Shown here: positions 9,189 to 19,900 of the stretch, in pieces
How positions within the stretch are numbered: position 1 is the stretch's first letter
How the letters are laid out: each line of letters begins with the position of its first letter
Source: Ructibacterium sp965146665
Lineage (GTDB): Bacteria; Bacillota; Clostridia; Monoglobales; Monoglobaceae
DNA: 64,000 nucleotides
Reading direction: 5' to 3'
Assembly (NCBI GenBank): GCA_965146665.1
Contig: CBCTHE010000005.1
Location: 140,308 to 204,307, forward strand
Program-made: the position numbers and the translations under genes
Notes under the pieces: generated by a model
What the model was told of the DNA's origin: nothing
Database searches by the model: none
What the model saw: the letters and a program-made list of their open reading frames with translations, nothing else

Positions 9189-11266
9189 ATCGAACCTTCC
9201 TTTCTATTTTGCTCCAGCTCAACGCAATCCTCCCAGCAGTTCCAATAGGTGTCGATTCCCTGTTTTGCCGTGTCCTGCCGGATTTTCCAGCCCTGCACTC
9301 TTGTAAATTCGTTATAGTCCGCCGCGGGCAGGCCGCCGAACACCCTTCTGCCCCGATACAGCACCCGCGTGGCATTAACCGCCGTATACCAGAGACGCGG
9401 CCCCTCCGGCCGGGCGTACAGAAACATGCCGTCCGTCTCATACGCCCCATAGACCGCTTTCTGTTCCCCAAAGCTGTACGCGGGACGCCGCTCCACACCG
9501 TCTAACGCAAGCTCCGTATCCGTCCGGTGCATGATATGGTGCACCCCATTTCCCTTTACCACAAGGACGTTTTCCTCTTCCCTCATTTCCAGATCCTCCC
9601 GACAGGACAGGAGCGTGTGGATCACAAGGGGCCGCTCCGGCGTTTGAACTCCCCGGACCGCCCGGCAGATGCCCATCTGGTCCTCGCCGCGGCGTCTCAT
9701 GCCGTATGTCTCCGTCATCCCGCCGCCCGCAAAGGCGATCCGCAGTTCCTCTGCCTCCGGATAATAGAGGGGGAAAATGGTATAGTCCCCCGCCTCCCGG
9801 ACCCGGATCACATCGGTGATCACAAAAGCGTCCTCCTCCTTGAGCCAGACCACCGCCCGGTCCCAGGTGCAGAGCTCCTTTTCCACCCGGGTCCTGCTGA
9901 CCTCAATCCGGTCGAACACATAAAAGTACAGCTTCGTGCTTCGGACCGGTTCATACGCGCCCCTGCCGATTGCATAGGGCAACGCCCTTGCCCCTTTTTC
10001 CGGCACGCCCCGGCGGATGATGACGCCGTTGTGGTAATAGTCCGCCCGGTATTCGCCGATGGGATTTTCCGTCTCCCGGTAGCCCCCGTCTCCCAGCAGG
10101 AGCTTTCCGTCCCAGATCAGGCTGGCCACCGTATTTTCGTCCGCATGTCCATGGTGCATTTTTTCCGGCTGGACAAAGAGCGTACCGCGCAGGAAGGAGC
10201 GGGTCAGATATCCATAGTCCCCCTCGTCCCGGTAGTTCAGCAGGAGAAACCGGCCGCCGTCCGGCCGCTGAAACAGGAGCTTCTTTCCCACAAGGTCATC
10301 CAGCACCTCGCCGCTCTCCCGCTTCGGCGGCCGGGGCGCGATGCTCTCATCCGTCCAGCGGGCCGCGTTCAGAAGCCGGCCGATCCCGCGGAGGGCGGCC
10401 TCCTCCTGCACGCCGTCCAGCCGGAACTTCCGGAACATGGCCTGGGCAACATACCGCATCTCCGGGACGCGAAACCGCGCCGCACCCCATTCCAGCACCG
10501 CCGTCTGCACCATGTTGATTCCCGGCACATCATCGCCGAAATCACACACATATCCCAATGGGTTAAAGAGCTTCACCAGCATATCCAGATAATACCGCAT
10601 TTTGGTCAGATCCAGCTCATCTTCCCTGCCGGTCAGTTCGGCATAGAGGATCATGTCGTGAAGCCAAAGCGGAAAATAATTCGGCGTGTCCTCAATGGAC
10701 CACGCGCCCCGGTTGTCCCGCATGATATTCCGGGCCGCCTGACGCCAGATCCCGGCGTTGGGATGTCCCGGAAATGCCCGGGCCGCCAGCGTCAGATTCA
10801 CGGCGCGCATGACCGCCCGGTTGTGCGTGCCCCAGTCCAGAAAGGTAAAGGCCTGGTTTGCGCCCGAGACCGCGTATTCCTGGATCAGAGCCTTTTCCGG
10901 CTCCGTAAGAACCCCCGCCCGCTCCAGCAGTTCATAGGCAAGAATGTAGTGGCTGAGGCTGAACCGGGGCTCCAAAACCGGGAAATCCCGGTTGTCCGCC
11001 GGGAACACCACCTCCGGAAACCGCTCCCCGGCCAAACGGATGAACGTGTCCCGAAAGCCGCCCAGATCCAGCAGGGCCCGCTTCGCTTCCTCCATATTGC
11101 CGTACTCGGCCTCCAGCTCCGCGTAAAACGCCAGATAGACCAAATAGTTGTAATTGCACTCCGCCAGGGCCTTTTCCTTTTGGCGGGAAAAAATTCCGTC
11201 ATAGTTTTCTCTCCAATACCGGGCGGTCTCTCTGCCCGCCGCCCGGTACTGCTCACGGTCTCCCAT
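9185..11266 (-). CDS. Cytoplasmic heparinase II/III-family lyase
   Basis: I start at the ATG at 11266, because AGGAGGG lies 7 nt upstream; the in-frame GTG two codons earlier touches that site. The 693-residue product has no signal peptide or membrane segment, so it acts in the cytoplasm. The N-terminal half is an alpha/alpha-toroid (WIxR-like helices to ~340, with TFLDWGTHNRAV). The C-terminal half holds the heparinase-II/III signature MHHGHADENTVASL followed by LLGDGGYRE and YYHNGV, so all expected His and Asp positions are present. It resembles oligosaccharide or exo-lyases that finish imported oligomers rather than surface endo-lyases. It is 4 bp coupled to the downstream DNRLRE protein and 15 bp after an SLH protein. 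Confident in family, unsure of substrate. Confidence 0.85.
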   Translation of the reverse strand: MGDREQYRAAGRETARYWRENYDGIFSRQKEKALAECNYNYLVYLAFYAELEAEYGNMEEAKRALLDLGGFRDTFIRLAGERFPEVVFPADNRDFPVLEPRFSLSHYILAYELLERAGVLTEPEKALIQEYAVSGANQAFTFLDWGTHNRAVMRAVNLTLAARAFPGHPNAGIWRQAARNIMRDNRGAWSIEDTPNYFPLWLHDMILYAELTGREDELDLTKMRYYLDMLVKLFNPLGYVCDFGDDVPGINMVQTAVLEWGAARFRVPEMRYVAQAMFRKFRLDGVQEEAALRGIGRLLNAARWTDESIAPRPPKRESGEVLDDLVGKKLLFQRPDGGRFLLLNYRDEGDYGYLTRSFLRGTLFVQPEKMHHGHADENTVASLIWDGKLLLGDGGYRETENPIGEYRADYYHNGVIIRRGVPEKGARALPYAIGRGAYEPVRSTKLYFYVFDRIEVSRTRVEKELCTWDRAVVWLKEEDAFVITDVIRVREAGDYTIFPLYYPEAEELRIAFAGGGMTETYGMRRRGEDQMGICRAVRGVQTPERPLVIHTLLSCREDLEMREEENVLVVKGNGVHHIMHRTDTELALDGVERRPAYSFGEQKAVYGAYETDGMFLYARPEGPRLWYTAVNATRVLYRGRRVFGGLPAADYNEFTRVQGWKIRQDTAKQGIDTYWNCWEDCVELEQNRKEGSI

Positions 11267-11281
11267 AGTCACCCCTCCTGT

Positions 11282-13948
11282 CTAATCAAATATAATGATC
11301 TCACCGATGGCATTGCGGTAGGTCCGCAGGAAGACACAGCTGGCCCCCTCCAGATCTGACCGGGCCGCCGTAATATCGTCCAGCTCCGCCGGGCCGATCT
11401 GATCCCGCCTGCTGTCCACCCGGTAGATCTTGGCATTGCCGACAGCAAACGGCTTGGCCGTCACGCCGCCGTCTGTGGAAATGCTGAGCACATCGCTCTC
11501 CAGATACCGCACCATGCCATAGGTGGTATAGAGATCCACCTTGGAGCCGCTTCCCGACCAGACCAGCTCCCGCTTAAAGCTGTCGTCGCTGGGCAGATAC
11601 AGGATCCGCGCCGCCTCCAGCTCCTGCCGCATGTTCTTTTTAATCTGGATCACCGCGCCCTGCTCCATCACATCCACCAGCTTTTTGTCAGTCTCCACAT
11701 CCTCCACCAGCTCGTCCTCCAGGGGTACGCTGATCCGTTCGCCCTCATACAGGCCGCTGAGCAGGATGGTTTCCAGCCCGTCCTGGTCAATGCCCCGCTC
11801 CAGGCCCTCCACCAGGAAGCACGGGCTGTTGTAGGGTACGATCTCCTCGGTTGACACATCCTCCCGTATGACCACTGCCGCGGCCTTGAGGTTGGGCGAG
11901 GAATCGTAGATGTCCACAATATAGGACCGGTCGTTTCCGAAAACGCTGTAGTCCCCGGCGTAGTAGTCCTCTTCCTCCACCGGCTCCCCGCCCGGGGTCA
12001 GGCTTTTTACATCGAAGACAAGCGTATCCTTTGTGAGCATATACTCCCCGCCCAGGGTCGGCGGTTCAATGGAACGGTAATACATCTTCCCGCTCTTGTC
12101 CTTTGTGAATACATCTTCCGTATAGCCCCGGTAATCCTGAATCAGGGTGTTGTCCGCCGGGAAGGTGAGCCGGCTGACCTGTCCGGACGCGTTGGTGCTG
12201 AGAATGACCAGCTCTTTTTTGTTCTGGGACATGAATTTGTCAAAGGCGTCCGAGCCGCTGATATAGGTCACCGGATCGTTGACGCCCACGGCCACCCGAA
12301 TCCGGTCAGCCGCGTCATAGGTGACAATCCGGCCCTCTTTGGTCAGGCATTTGAGCAGATAGCCGCTTTGAAATGCGCCGCCGTCCCGGGCGCAGTCCAG
12401 AAGATAGGCATAGTTCTCTCCCGCCAGCTCATGGCAATCCGCATAGACCACGCTGTCCATGGCCGTATAGAACACCCCTTCGTCCCCGGCCTGCGGCACA
12501 GTGCTCAGCATGGAGGAAACCCGGTATTCCGTGCCGTCCACGGTGATATAGTTCTCGCCGCTGTCCTCCCGGAGCTTTGACACCGTGCCGGAGACCTGCG
12601 CGCCGCCGGTCAGAATCACCTTCCGCTCAGGGGATTTGCTCTGGGCCACACAGATGATGTCGCCGGACTCCAGATCCTCCAGTTCGGCCCGCGCGCCGTC
12701 CCGGATGATCAGGGTTCGCTCCGTCCCGTCATCCACCGCCGGAACGGAAAACTGATTCTGCGCGTTTTTCCGCACGCTGATATGGGGTGTGGCCGCATCC
12801 GGCTTCACCGCGTCCACCACAAAGCCCTGATAGTCAAAGATACAAACCACATCATACGCCCCGTCCCGGTCGCGGTCGATCAGCCGCAGGCTTCCCATCT
12901 CCGGCTTGAGCGCTGTGACCGCCTCCCTGGGACAATAGACATAGTTATAAATCACGCTGGCATCCGCCGCAATCCGCAGGGACCGGAGCCTGTTGTTCTG
13001 TATGTACTGGAACGCGGTCAGGGTACTGCCCGGCTCCACGTCCGCGCCCGGGATCTCAACAATATTCTGGCTGCCCTCCCGGGCTTTGATCCAGAGAATC
13101 TCCTGTTCCTCGCTCTGTTTGTCCCGATAGCAGTAATAGTCCACCTGCTGTCCCAGCAGCGCAACTCCCTCCAGCAGATCCGCCTCATAGGTCAGGGTGT
13201 CCCCGTCTCTGTTTTCAATCTGGATCTGCCCCTCTTTGGCGCTCCAGTCCGCCTCGTACAAGGAGGTAAAAGCATTGGCTGTCACGACGCCGTACTTTTT
13301 CTCCACCCCCAGCCTGTCGCTGAGGAAGGTCTGGCCCTCCTTTAGAATATTGCCGTTGGAATCCAGCTCCAGCACCGGCTCCTCCAGCGCGTTGTACAGC
13401 ATCTGTGCCGTCTGGCCCCGGGTGAGCGGCGTCTCCGCGCCCGCCGTGCCCAGACCCAGCAGCAGAGAATGCCTCTGTCCCTGGAGCAGATATCCGGCCG
13501 GATAGCCGCCGCCCTCCTCCGCCGCGGGGCCATAGCCCAGGGCCGAAACCAGAATTTTTGAGGCCTGGGCAAGGGTGACGGTGCTCTCCCCTTCAAAGGT
13601 CCCGTCCCCGTTGCCCTGTACCAGGCTCAGATGATAGGCCAATGTGACATAGCCGATGTCCCAGCGGTCCTCCGGCACATCGGAAAAGAGCCGCTCGCCC
13701 GGCAGGCTCCGGGCCACATTTTCCAGACCCAGAATCCGGATCACACACGCCGTAAACTCCGAACGGCTGATGGGATCCTCCGGCCGGAAGGTCCCGTCCC
13801 CATCCCCGGTGACCACACAGAGCTTGGTCAGCACGGATATGGCCTCCCCAAAACTGGAATCCTGCACATCCGTATAGCCTGCCGCGGCCGCGCTCAGCGC
13901 GCCGAAGCACAGGCAGGCCGCCAGAAAGATACTAAGTAGTTTTTTCAT
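11282..13948 (-). CDS. SLH-domain protein with long beta-rich region, function unknown
   Basis: An 888-residue exported protein with signal peptide MKKLLSIFLAACLCFGALSA. Three SLH units occupy ~24-195 (VVTGDGDGTFRPEDPISRSEF; LVQGNGDGTFEGESTVTLAQ; a looser third at TPLTRGQTAQMLYNAL). The remaining ~690 residues are rich in beta-strand, with repeated short modules such as LLGQQVDYYCYRDK, and no enzyme signature. The 1029-residue protein at 36330-39419 has the same plan (SLH followed by a region with RLGQSVEFYYTE), and each sits in one of the two parallel lyase operons. I infer a structural or docking role at the S-layer tied to polysaccharide capture. No named family is recognised for the C-terminal part. 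Confidence 0.75.
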   Translation of the reverse strand: MKKLLSIFLAACLCFGALSAAAAGYTDVQDSSFGEAISVLTKLCVVTGDGDGTFRPEDPISRSEFTACVIRILGLENVARSLPGERLFSDVPEDRWDIGYVTLAYHLSLVQGNGDGTFEGESTVTLAQASKILVSALGYGPAAEEGGGYPAGYLLQGQRHSLLLGLGTAGAETPLTRGQTAQMLYNALEEPVLELDSNGNILKEGQTFLSDRLGVEKKYGVVTANAFTSLYEADWSAKEGQIQIENRDGDTLTYEADLLEGVALLGQQVDYYCYRDKQSEEQEILWIKAREGSQNIVEIPGADVEPGSTLTAFQYIQNNRLRSLRIAADASVIYNYVYCPREAVTALKPEMGSLRLIDRDRDGAYDVVCIFDYQGFVVDAVKPDAATPHISVRKNAQNQFSVPAVDDGTERTLIIRDGARAELEDLESGDIICVAQSKSPERKVILTGGAQVSGTVSKLREDSGENYITVDGTEYRVSSMLSTVPQAGDEGVFYTAMDSVVYADCHELAGENYAYLLDCARDGGAFQSGYLLKCLTKEGRIVTYDAADRIRVAVGVNDPVTYISGSDAFDKFMSQNKKELVILSTNASGQVSRLTFPADNTLIQDYRGYTEDVFTKDKSGKMYYRSIEPPTLGGEYMLTKDTLVFDVKSLTPGGEPVEEEDYYAGDYSVFGNDRSYIVDIYDSSPNLKAAAVVIREDVSTEEIVPYNSPCFLVEGLERGIDQDGLETILLSGLYEGERISVPLEDELVEDVETDKKLVDVMEQGAVIQIKKNMRQELEAARILYLPSDDSFKRELVWSGSGSKVDLYTTYGMVRYLESDVLSISTDGGVTAKPFAVGNAKIYRVDSRRDQIGPAELDDITAARSDLEGASCVFLRTYRNAIGEIIIFD

Positions 13949-13960
13949 GGTTTCTCCCTC

Positions 13961-16900
13961 CTATTTCGCAGATACAGCCTGCGCAATCCGGTAGAGCATC
14001 ACTGCCGCTTCCGCCCGGCTGGCATGGCTTGCAGGCGCGAATTCCGTTTCGCTTCTGCCGTTGATGATTCCGCCCTGATAGAGCTGTGCCACCGCATCCC
14101 GGGCATAGTCCGCAATGTCGCCGCTGTCCTCAAAGCCGGTGTAATTCCGCACACGCTCCAATGTCAGGCCCCGGCTCTCCAGCATCCGCGCGCAGATCAC
14201 AGCAATGTCCTGCCGGGTGATTGGGTCGCCGACGCCGAACTGGCTGTCGCTGTAGCCCACTATGATTCCAAGGACGCTGGCCGTGGCCACATAGGGATAG
14301 TACCAGGCCTGGGGGTCGGCGTCCGCAAATTCCGCCGCGGCCGCCTGTACCGGAACCGCAAAGACGCCCATCAGCATCTTGACGAATTCCTCCCGGGTAA
14401 CTTCCTCCTCCGGCGCGAAGATTCCCTCCGCCTTGCCGTTGATGATACCATCCCGGCCCAGACTCTCCACAGCCTCTCTGGCCCAGTCATAGCCGTCCAG
14501 ATCCCGGAACATCCCTGTCTGCGGCCCCGGCTCGCCGGGTTTTTCGGTGGGGAAGGGCTCCACAGGCGTAAGGCTGCCGCCTCCGCCTCCGCCACCGCCT
14601 CCGCCGCCGGACATACCGGATCCGCCGCTGCCGCCGTCCGAACCGCCGGTGACCGTCACCGGGAAGCTGTCCGCACAGCCGCTGGCCCGGTGGGCGGCAG
14701 TCACCTGAAACACGGTTCCGCGGGCTGTTTCCGCGCTGACCGAAACCCTTCCATCAGCGGTAACGCTGATTCCCGGCGCGCCCGCGGCCGTCCATTCCAC
14801 CGGCTGGCCATCCATGGTCTGGCCGTACTGGTTGCGGACCACCGCCTGATATACGCCCGACTTCCCGCGGGCAAGCTGGGCAGGGCCGGTTACCTTCACC
14901 GCGCCCACGCTCCATTCCTCCGCCGCGAGAGTGACCGTGAACACCTGAAACAGGGCCGGACTCTTTTCCACCATCAGCTTGACGACAAAGGACGCGCCGG
15001 GCTCTGCCGCAGCGTCCACCTTCACCGTTCCATTGGATGTGTCAAAGGATACGCCCCGGGGTACACCGTTTGGCACGCCCCAGAGAATGGTCTGTCCCTT
15101 GACCTCTGTTCCGTATTCATCCAGCACTCTGGCCGTATACTGCATGGTGCTGGAGCCGTGTTCCGGTATGGCCAGCGTCCGGCTCCCCATCGCCTCCACG
15201 GATTTGAGAACCGGGCTGGCCGCTGTCAGCTTGGCCTGTACGGAACCGGCAATATCGCCGTACTGGGCTGTGATCTGAATTTTGCTCCCGGCCTTGGCCT
15301 GATCCGTGACCGTGACCAGCCCGGTATCCGCGTCCACTGAGACGCCCGCCCCGGACACGCTGTAGGACGCCGCGGCCCCCTCGTACATATGCCCGTACTG
15401 GTCAAAGATCACCGCTTCAAAATACTGTTCGTTGTTCTTCGCGCCGCCGGTTGGAATCTCCAGCTGGACCGGCCCCTCCACCGTCATGCTGGAGGGTCTG
15501 GGCTCCTCCAGGGCCTCGGTTGCCAGAATCTGAATGGACGCGGGCGGCAGGGTCAGGGTGACGCTTCCGTTTTCAGGCGTCAGGCGCTGCGGTTCCGCGC
15601 CCTGCTCCGCCGGGATCAGCGCCCGGTACGCCTCCGCGGCCTTCCAGGTGACCGCCGCGGGTTCTGAAACGCTGTTGTTGACCGCGGCAACCACAGCGTC
15701 GCCCTCCCTGTTCCGGATCTCATAGGCCGCGCCGCTCCCCGCCTGATACAGGGTGCGGATGCTGAGCCCTTTGGTTCCGGCCTCTTTGGGATAGAGGACA
15801 GAAAAATAGTCGCCGTCAGACTGGTTTTTCACCTGAAGATGATCCTGTCTGCCGGACATATCCCCAAAGGCAGGGTAATTACCGGAGATCAGGCCCCGGG
15901 TGAGCACGTCAAATTCCGCGTTTTTCGGTTCCAGAACAGTGATGTCCAGCTCCTTGTTGTTATAGCATGTTGCCGTGGCTGTGTTCCCGTTCAGGGAAAC
16001 GCCCGTGCTCATGGTATTGAAGTTGATCCGGCTCTGGTATGGGTTCTTCATCTCAATGCTGTCGGAGATGAGCAGCATGTCAAAGCCGCCTTTGACAAAG
16101 GCAAAGTTCCGCTTATGGGTCTGCACCTGGCTGTTGTCCGGAACGCCCATTTTGGTATAGTCCACCAGCGCGGTGGTCTGAAAGGCCTCAATGGTTCCGG
16201 CCTTCTCGTCCAGGGACAGCTCTTTGCCGCTGTTGTCATGATAGGAAACCATATTGTGTGCCGTCGAGGTGGAATACCACTCCCCGGACCCGTCCGTATA
16301 GGCGCCGATCCCCGGGTCCAGCGCCATGGGCGTGTTGTCAATGAACAGGGAAAACGCGCCCCGGTCATTGTTCTGGTGGGAATTGATCAGATTCGCGCCG
16401 CCTGCCGTGGCTATGAAATAATCCTCCGTCTTCCGGCCATAGTCCTGCCGGAAGATCACAAACCCCATGTCCTCCATCACGGCGCTGGTCAGTCTTGGGT
16501 TCTTCGCCGGCACATTGCGCACCGACTCCATATCCGTGAAATAGTCCGAGATACCCGCGTCGTTCTGACGGATATAGGCGTACTGCGCCTCCTGCACCAG
16601 CTCCTGTTCGTCCGGACGCAGGCTGTCCTTATAGGTCAGAATCACGTAGGGCAGAACACCGGTGGCATCCCCCCAGGCCGTGTCGCCGATGCCCGGATAC
16701 AGGGCGCCGTTATAGGGGGAGGTGTTCACCGAATCCCGGGGCGTCTGGACCTGGATCAGAAATTTCACCATATTCTTGAAATACCTGTTGTGCAGGATCA
16801 TCTTTTCATCCTCTGTCCGGTTGTTCGGATCGTCAAAAAGTCCGGCGTACGCGTCGCCGTTCAAAATGGTGCTGTAGTCGATCTGCTCCAGCGCCGAGGC

Positions 16901-19900
16901 GGAACTGAACAGCTTGGTCAGCACCGCGGCGTGGTAGCGCACGCACTCCGGCCAGCTCCCGTCCGCGCCCACGCTGTATTTGAGCTGCCACAGGATCTCG
17001 CCCAGGGCGTGCTCCTGCAGATATTTGGCCCGTGCATATTCCGGGAACACCACCGAAAACGCGAACAGTCCGTTGGAACGGTCCGTGTTGAAGTTGTGCC
17101 GGCGCTCGTGCTCCTGGGTATAGTTATAGTAGGCCGTGTCCATCATGGTCTCCGCGATCCAGTACATTTTGGAGCGGATGATATTGTCCTCCTCCGGGGT
17201 GATAACCCCGGAATCCTGAAACCGGTCATAAAAGGCCGCCCAGTCGTAGAGCCGCCGGCCGATGTGCACCGCCTGATAGGTATCGTCCAGATTGGTGCCG
17301 GTGTTGATCCAGTACTGCATGCCCCACTGGGCGTCATAGAGGAAATACAGCAGGGACTCCTTGGCCTTGATGGCATACTCAAGATTGTCCTCTATCATAT
17401 ATACGGTTGCGTACTCTATGCCGGGCATGGCGTTCCGCTTGGTAAAGGTGATGCGGTTGAAGGCCTGGGACCAAAGCTCCTCGTCCTCCATATAGTTACC
17501 GTCCGCGTCCTTGAACCGGACCACCACAAAGGTCCCGTTCTGCACCTTGTCAAGCTGGCTCACATTGATGGCAAAGGTATAGCTGTTCTTGGCCTCCAGC
17601 GGCACATAGGGGTAATAGATTCCGGTCAGGTCATCGCTGTTTTCATTGGTGAGCTTCATATACCGGCTCCCGCTCCAGGTGCGGAAGATGCCGGAGTTGA
17701 CCTCCTCATAGGAGATGGCTCCGTTCCCGCTCCGGCGGTCATAGACCCAATCGTTTGGGGTCTCCATACCGGTCTCAAAGCTGGTGTTGTTCAGCGTTAT
17801 GGTCTGAGAGGTGATGGAGAGCAGGGAGGCCGCGTCCAGGCCCACCTCGCCCTTGCCCTTCAGATACACGCCGATCTCCGCGGACGCCACCCCGGCCGGC
17901 ACCGAAAAATTGAACTGCAGCGGCCGCCAGGGAGAGATCTGGTACACGTTCTCCGCCTTGAGCTCCTCCACCGTGTACGCTTTTGCCCGGGTCTTATCCG
18001 CAGAATACTGCTCCGCCACCACGTTGCTCTTGACCCGCTCCCGGATGGCGGGCAGGTCGGCCTTGGTGTGCATCATATAGGGATGCTCCCGGTCGTTGGG
18101 GATGGAATCCCGGATCTCAATGTCCAGGGTCTGGCTGAAGTCCGGCTGATTTTTGGCCGCGGCCCTGAGCCGGACCGCGCCGCCCTCTGTATCCGGATAA
18201 ATGGTGACCTCCGCAATGTCCCGGCCCGTGGTCCCAACCGGCACCACAATGTCCGATTTGGGCCATTCGTCCACCTGGCCCAGAATTCCCCGGCTCTCCA
18301 CCGCCGCGTTCCGGTTTTCCACACTCCATGTGATCTCCTCGTCCAGCATCAGCCCGCCGCACTGGTCAACGGCCGTGGCGATATACTGGGCCCGCATGGG
18401 CCCCTCCAGCGGCCGCGCCATATAGGTCTCGTTCCGGTTCAGGGGCTCCAGCCGGACGCTCTGCACCTCCGGGGTATAGAGCGCCTCAATATAGAGCCTT
18501 GGAAACGCCCCGAAGCGGAGGTTGGTCTCCGTGGTCAACGCCGAGTAGATATACAGGGAGAAGACGCGGTTCGGATCCTGGGCATAGTCTGCCTTGAGCG
18601 CCTCGGTCACGTCGATCTCCACATAGTTATCGCTGTTGAGATATCCCTCGCCGATGACCTCGTTTCCCAGAAGCTTCGGCTCGGCATTGGCCATGTTATA
18701 GGTAAGCGCGGCCGGATCCCAATCGTCCCGGGTGACGTTTCCGGCCTTGATCTCCTTCTGGCCGCCGTCAAACTCAATCCGCGCGCGGACGATCCGCTCC
18801 ACATCCAGTCCGCTGAGATCATACTTCATAATCCCCATCCGGTATTTGTCATACCGAACCATGATCTGTCCGGGGAGCACATTGTTCGCCCCGCCGCCGC
18901 CCTGCAGGGTGTTGGCGCCCTGATTCTTGCCGTCCGCGTCCAGCGCGCCGGAGGGCAGGAGCATGACCTCCGCGCTCTTGCGCAGGACATGGGCCGTGAA
19001 CTGCCGGGTGGCTGTGGCTTCGCCGCAGGCAAAGGTGGCCGTCAGGATCACATCCCGGTCCCCCTCCGCAATCTCCGGCCGGTTTACGGTCCCGTCCGGC
19101 GCAATGCAGGCCGGATCCTCCGAGGCCCAGGTGATGGTGGTCCGATAAGCGCCCTCTGTGGGCAGAACCAGATCGGCCATGACCTCGTCCAGCCCCTCCA
19201 GCACAAATTCATCGGCCGCCCGCTGGGCCGCCTCCTGATGGCTCAGGATATAGACCGGGCTCCGGTGTGCCGCGCCGTCCGCTGTAATGCACAAAAAGGC
19301 GGTGCCGGCCGGTGTTTTCTCTGTGATGGAAAGCAGGCCGTTCTGATCCACGGACGCGTCCGGATAGGGCGCGCCCTCCCCGGTTTCCACAGCCCAGCGC
19401 ACCTGTGCCGGCACATAGGGCGCGCCGTACTGGTCGGTAAAGCCCGCGGCGTACTGCTGGGTCTCCGTGCCGCCCTGGGGCAGAAGCAGGGTCTGCTCCC
19501 CCTCCAGCACCAGCGCTTCGGCCCGGGGCGTATAGCGTACATCCAGATTCAGCATTGGCTGGTTTTTCGCACCCTCTCTGGAGACAAACTCCATCTGGTT
19601 CTCCGGCCCCTCCGGGTCATACAGCACCAGGGTGAGAAAGCCGTCCGCCGGAAGGCTTTCAAAGGCGGCTGTCACATCAATGTTCACATACTCGTTGTTG
19701 GTATTGGGGATTTCCGCCAGGGCTGCCGGACTGTCCGGATCCCACGGCACCTTGGTGGCACAGGTCATCTCCAGCTCTTCCCAGTCGCTGGACTGGGCCA
19801 CAGCCACATAGACCGTGTCGCCGTTGCCCCGGGTCTTGTACAGCCTGAGCACGGCCTGCTCCACCGTCCCGGCCACCTGCCGCAGATCAAACTTCAGATA

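Noticed and set aside
9527..11359. 610-codon plus-strand frame
   Set aside because: Antisense of the cytoplasmic lyase, which has intact catalytic motifs.
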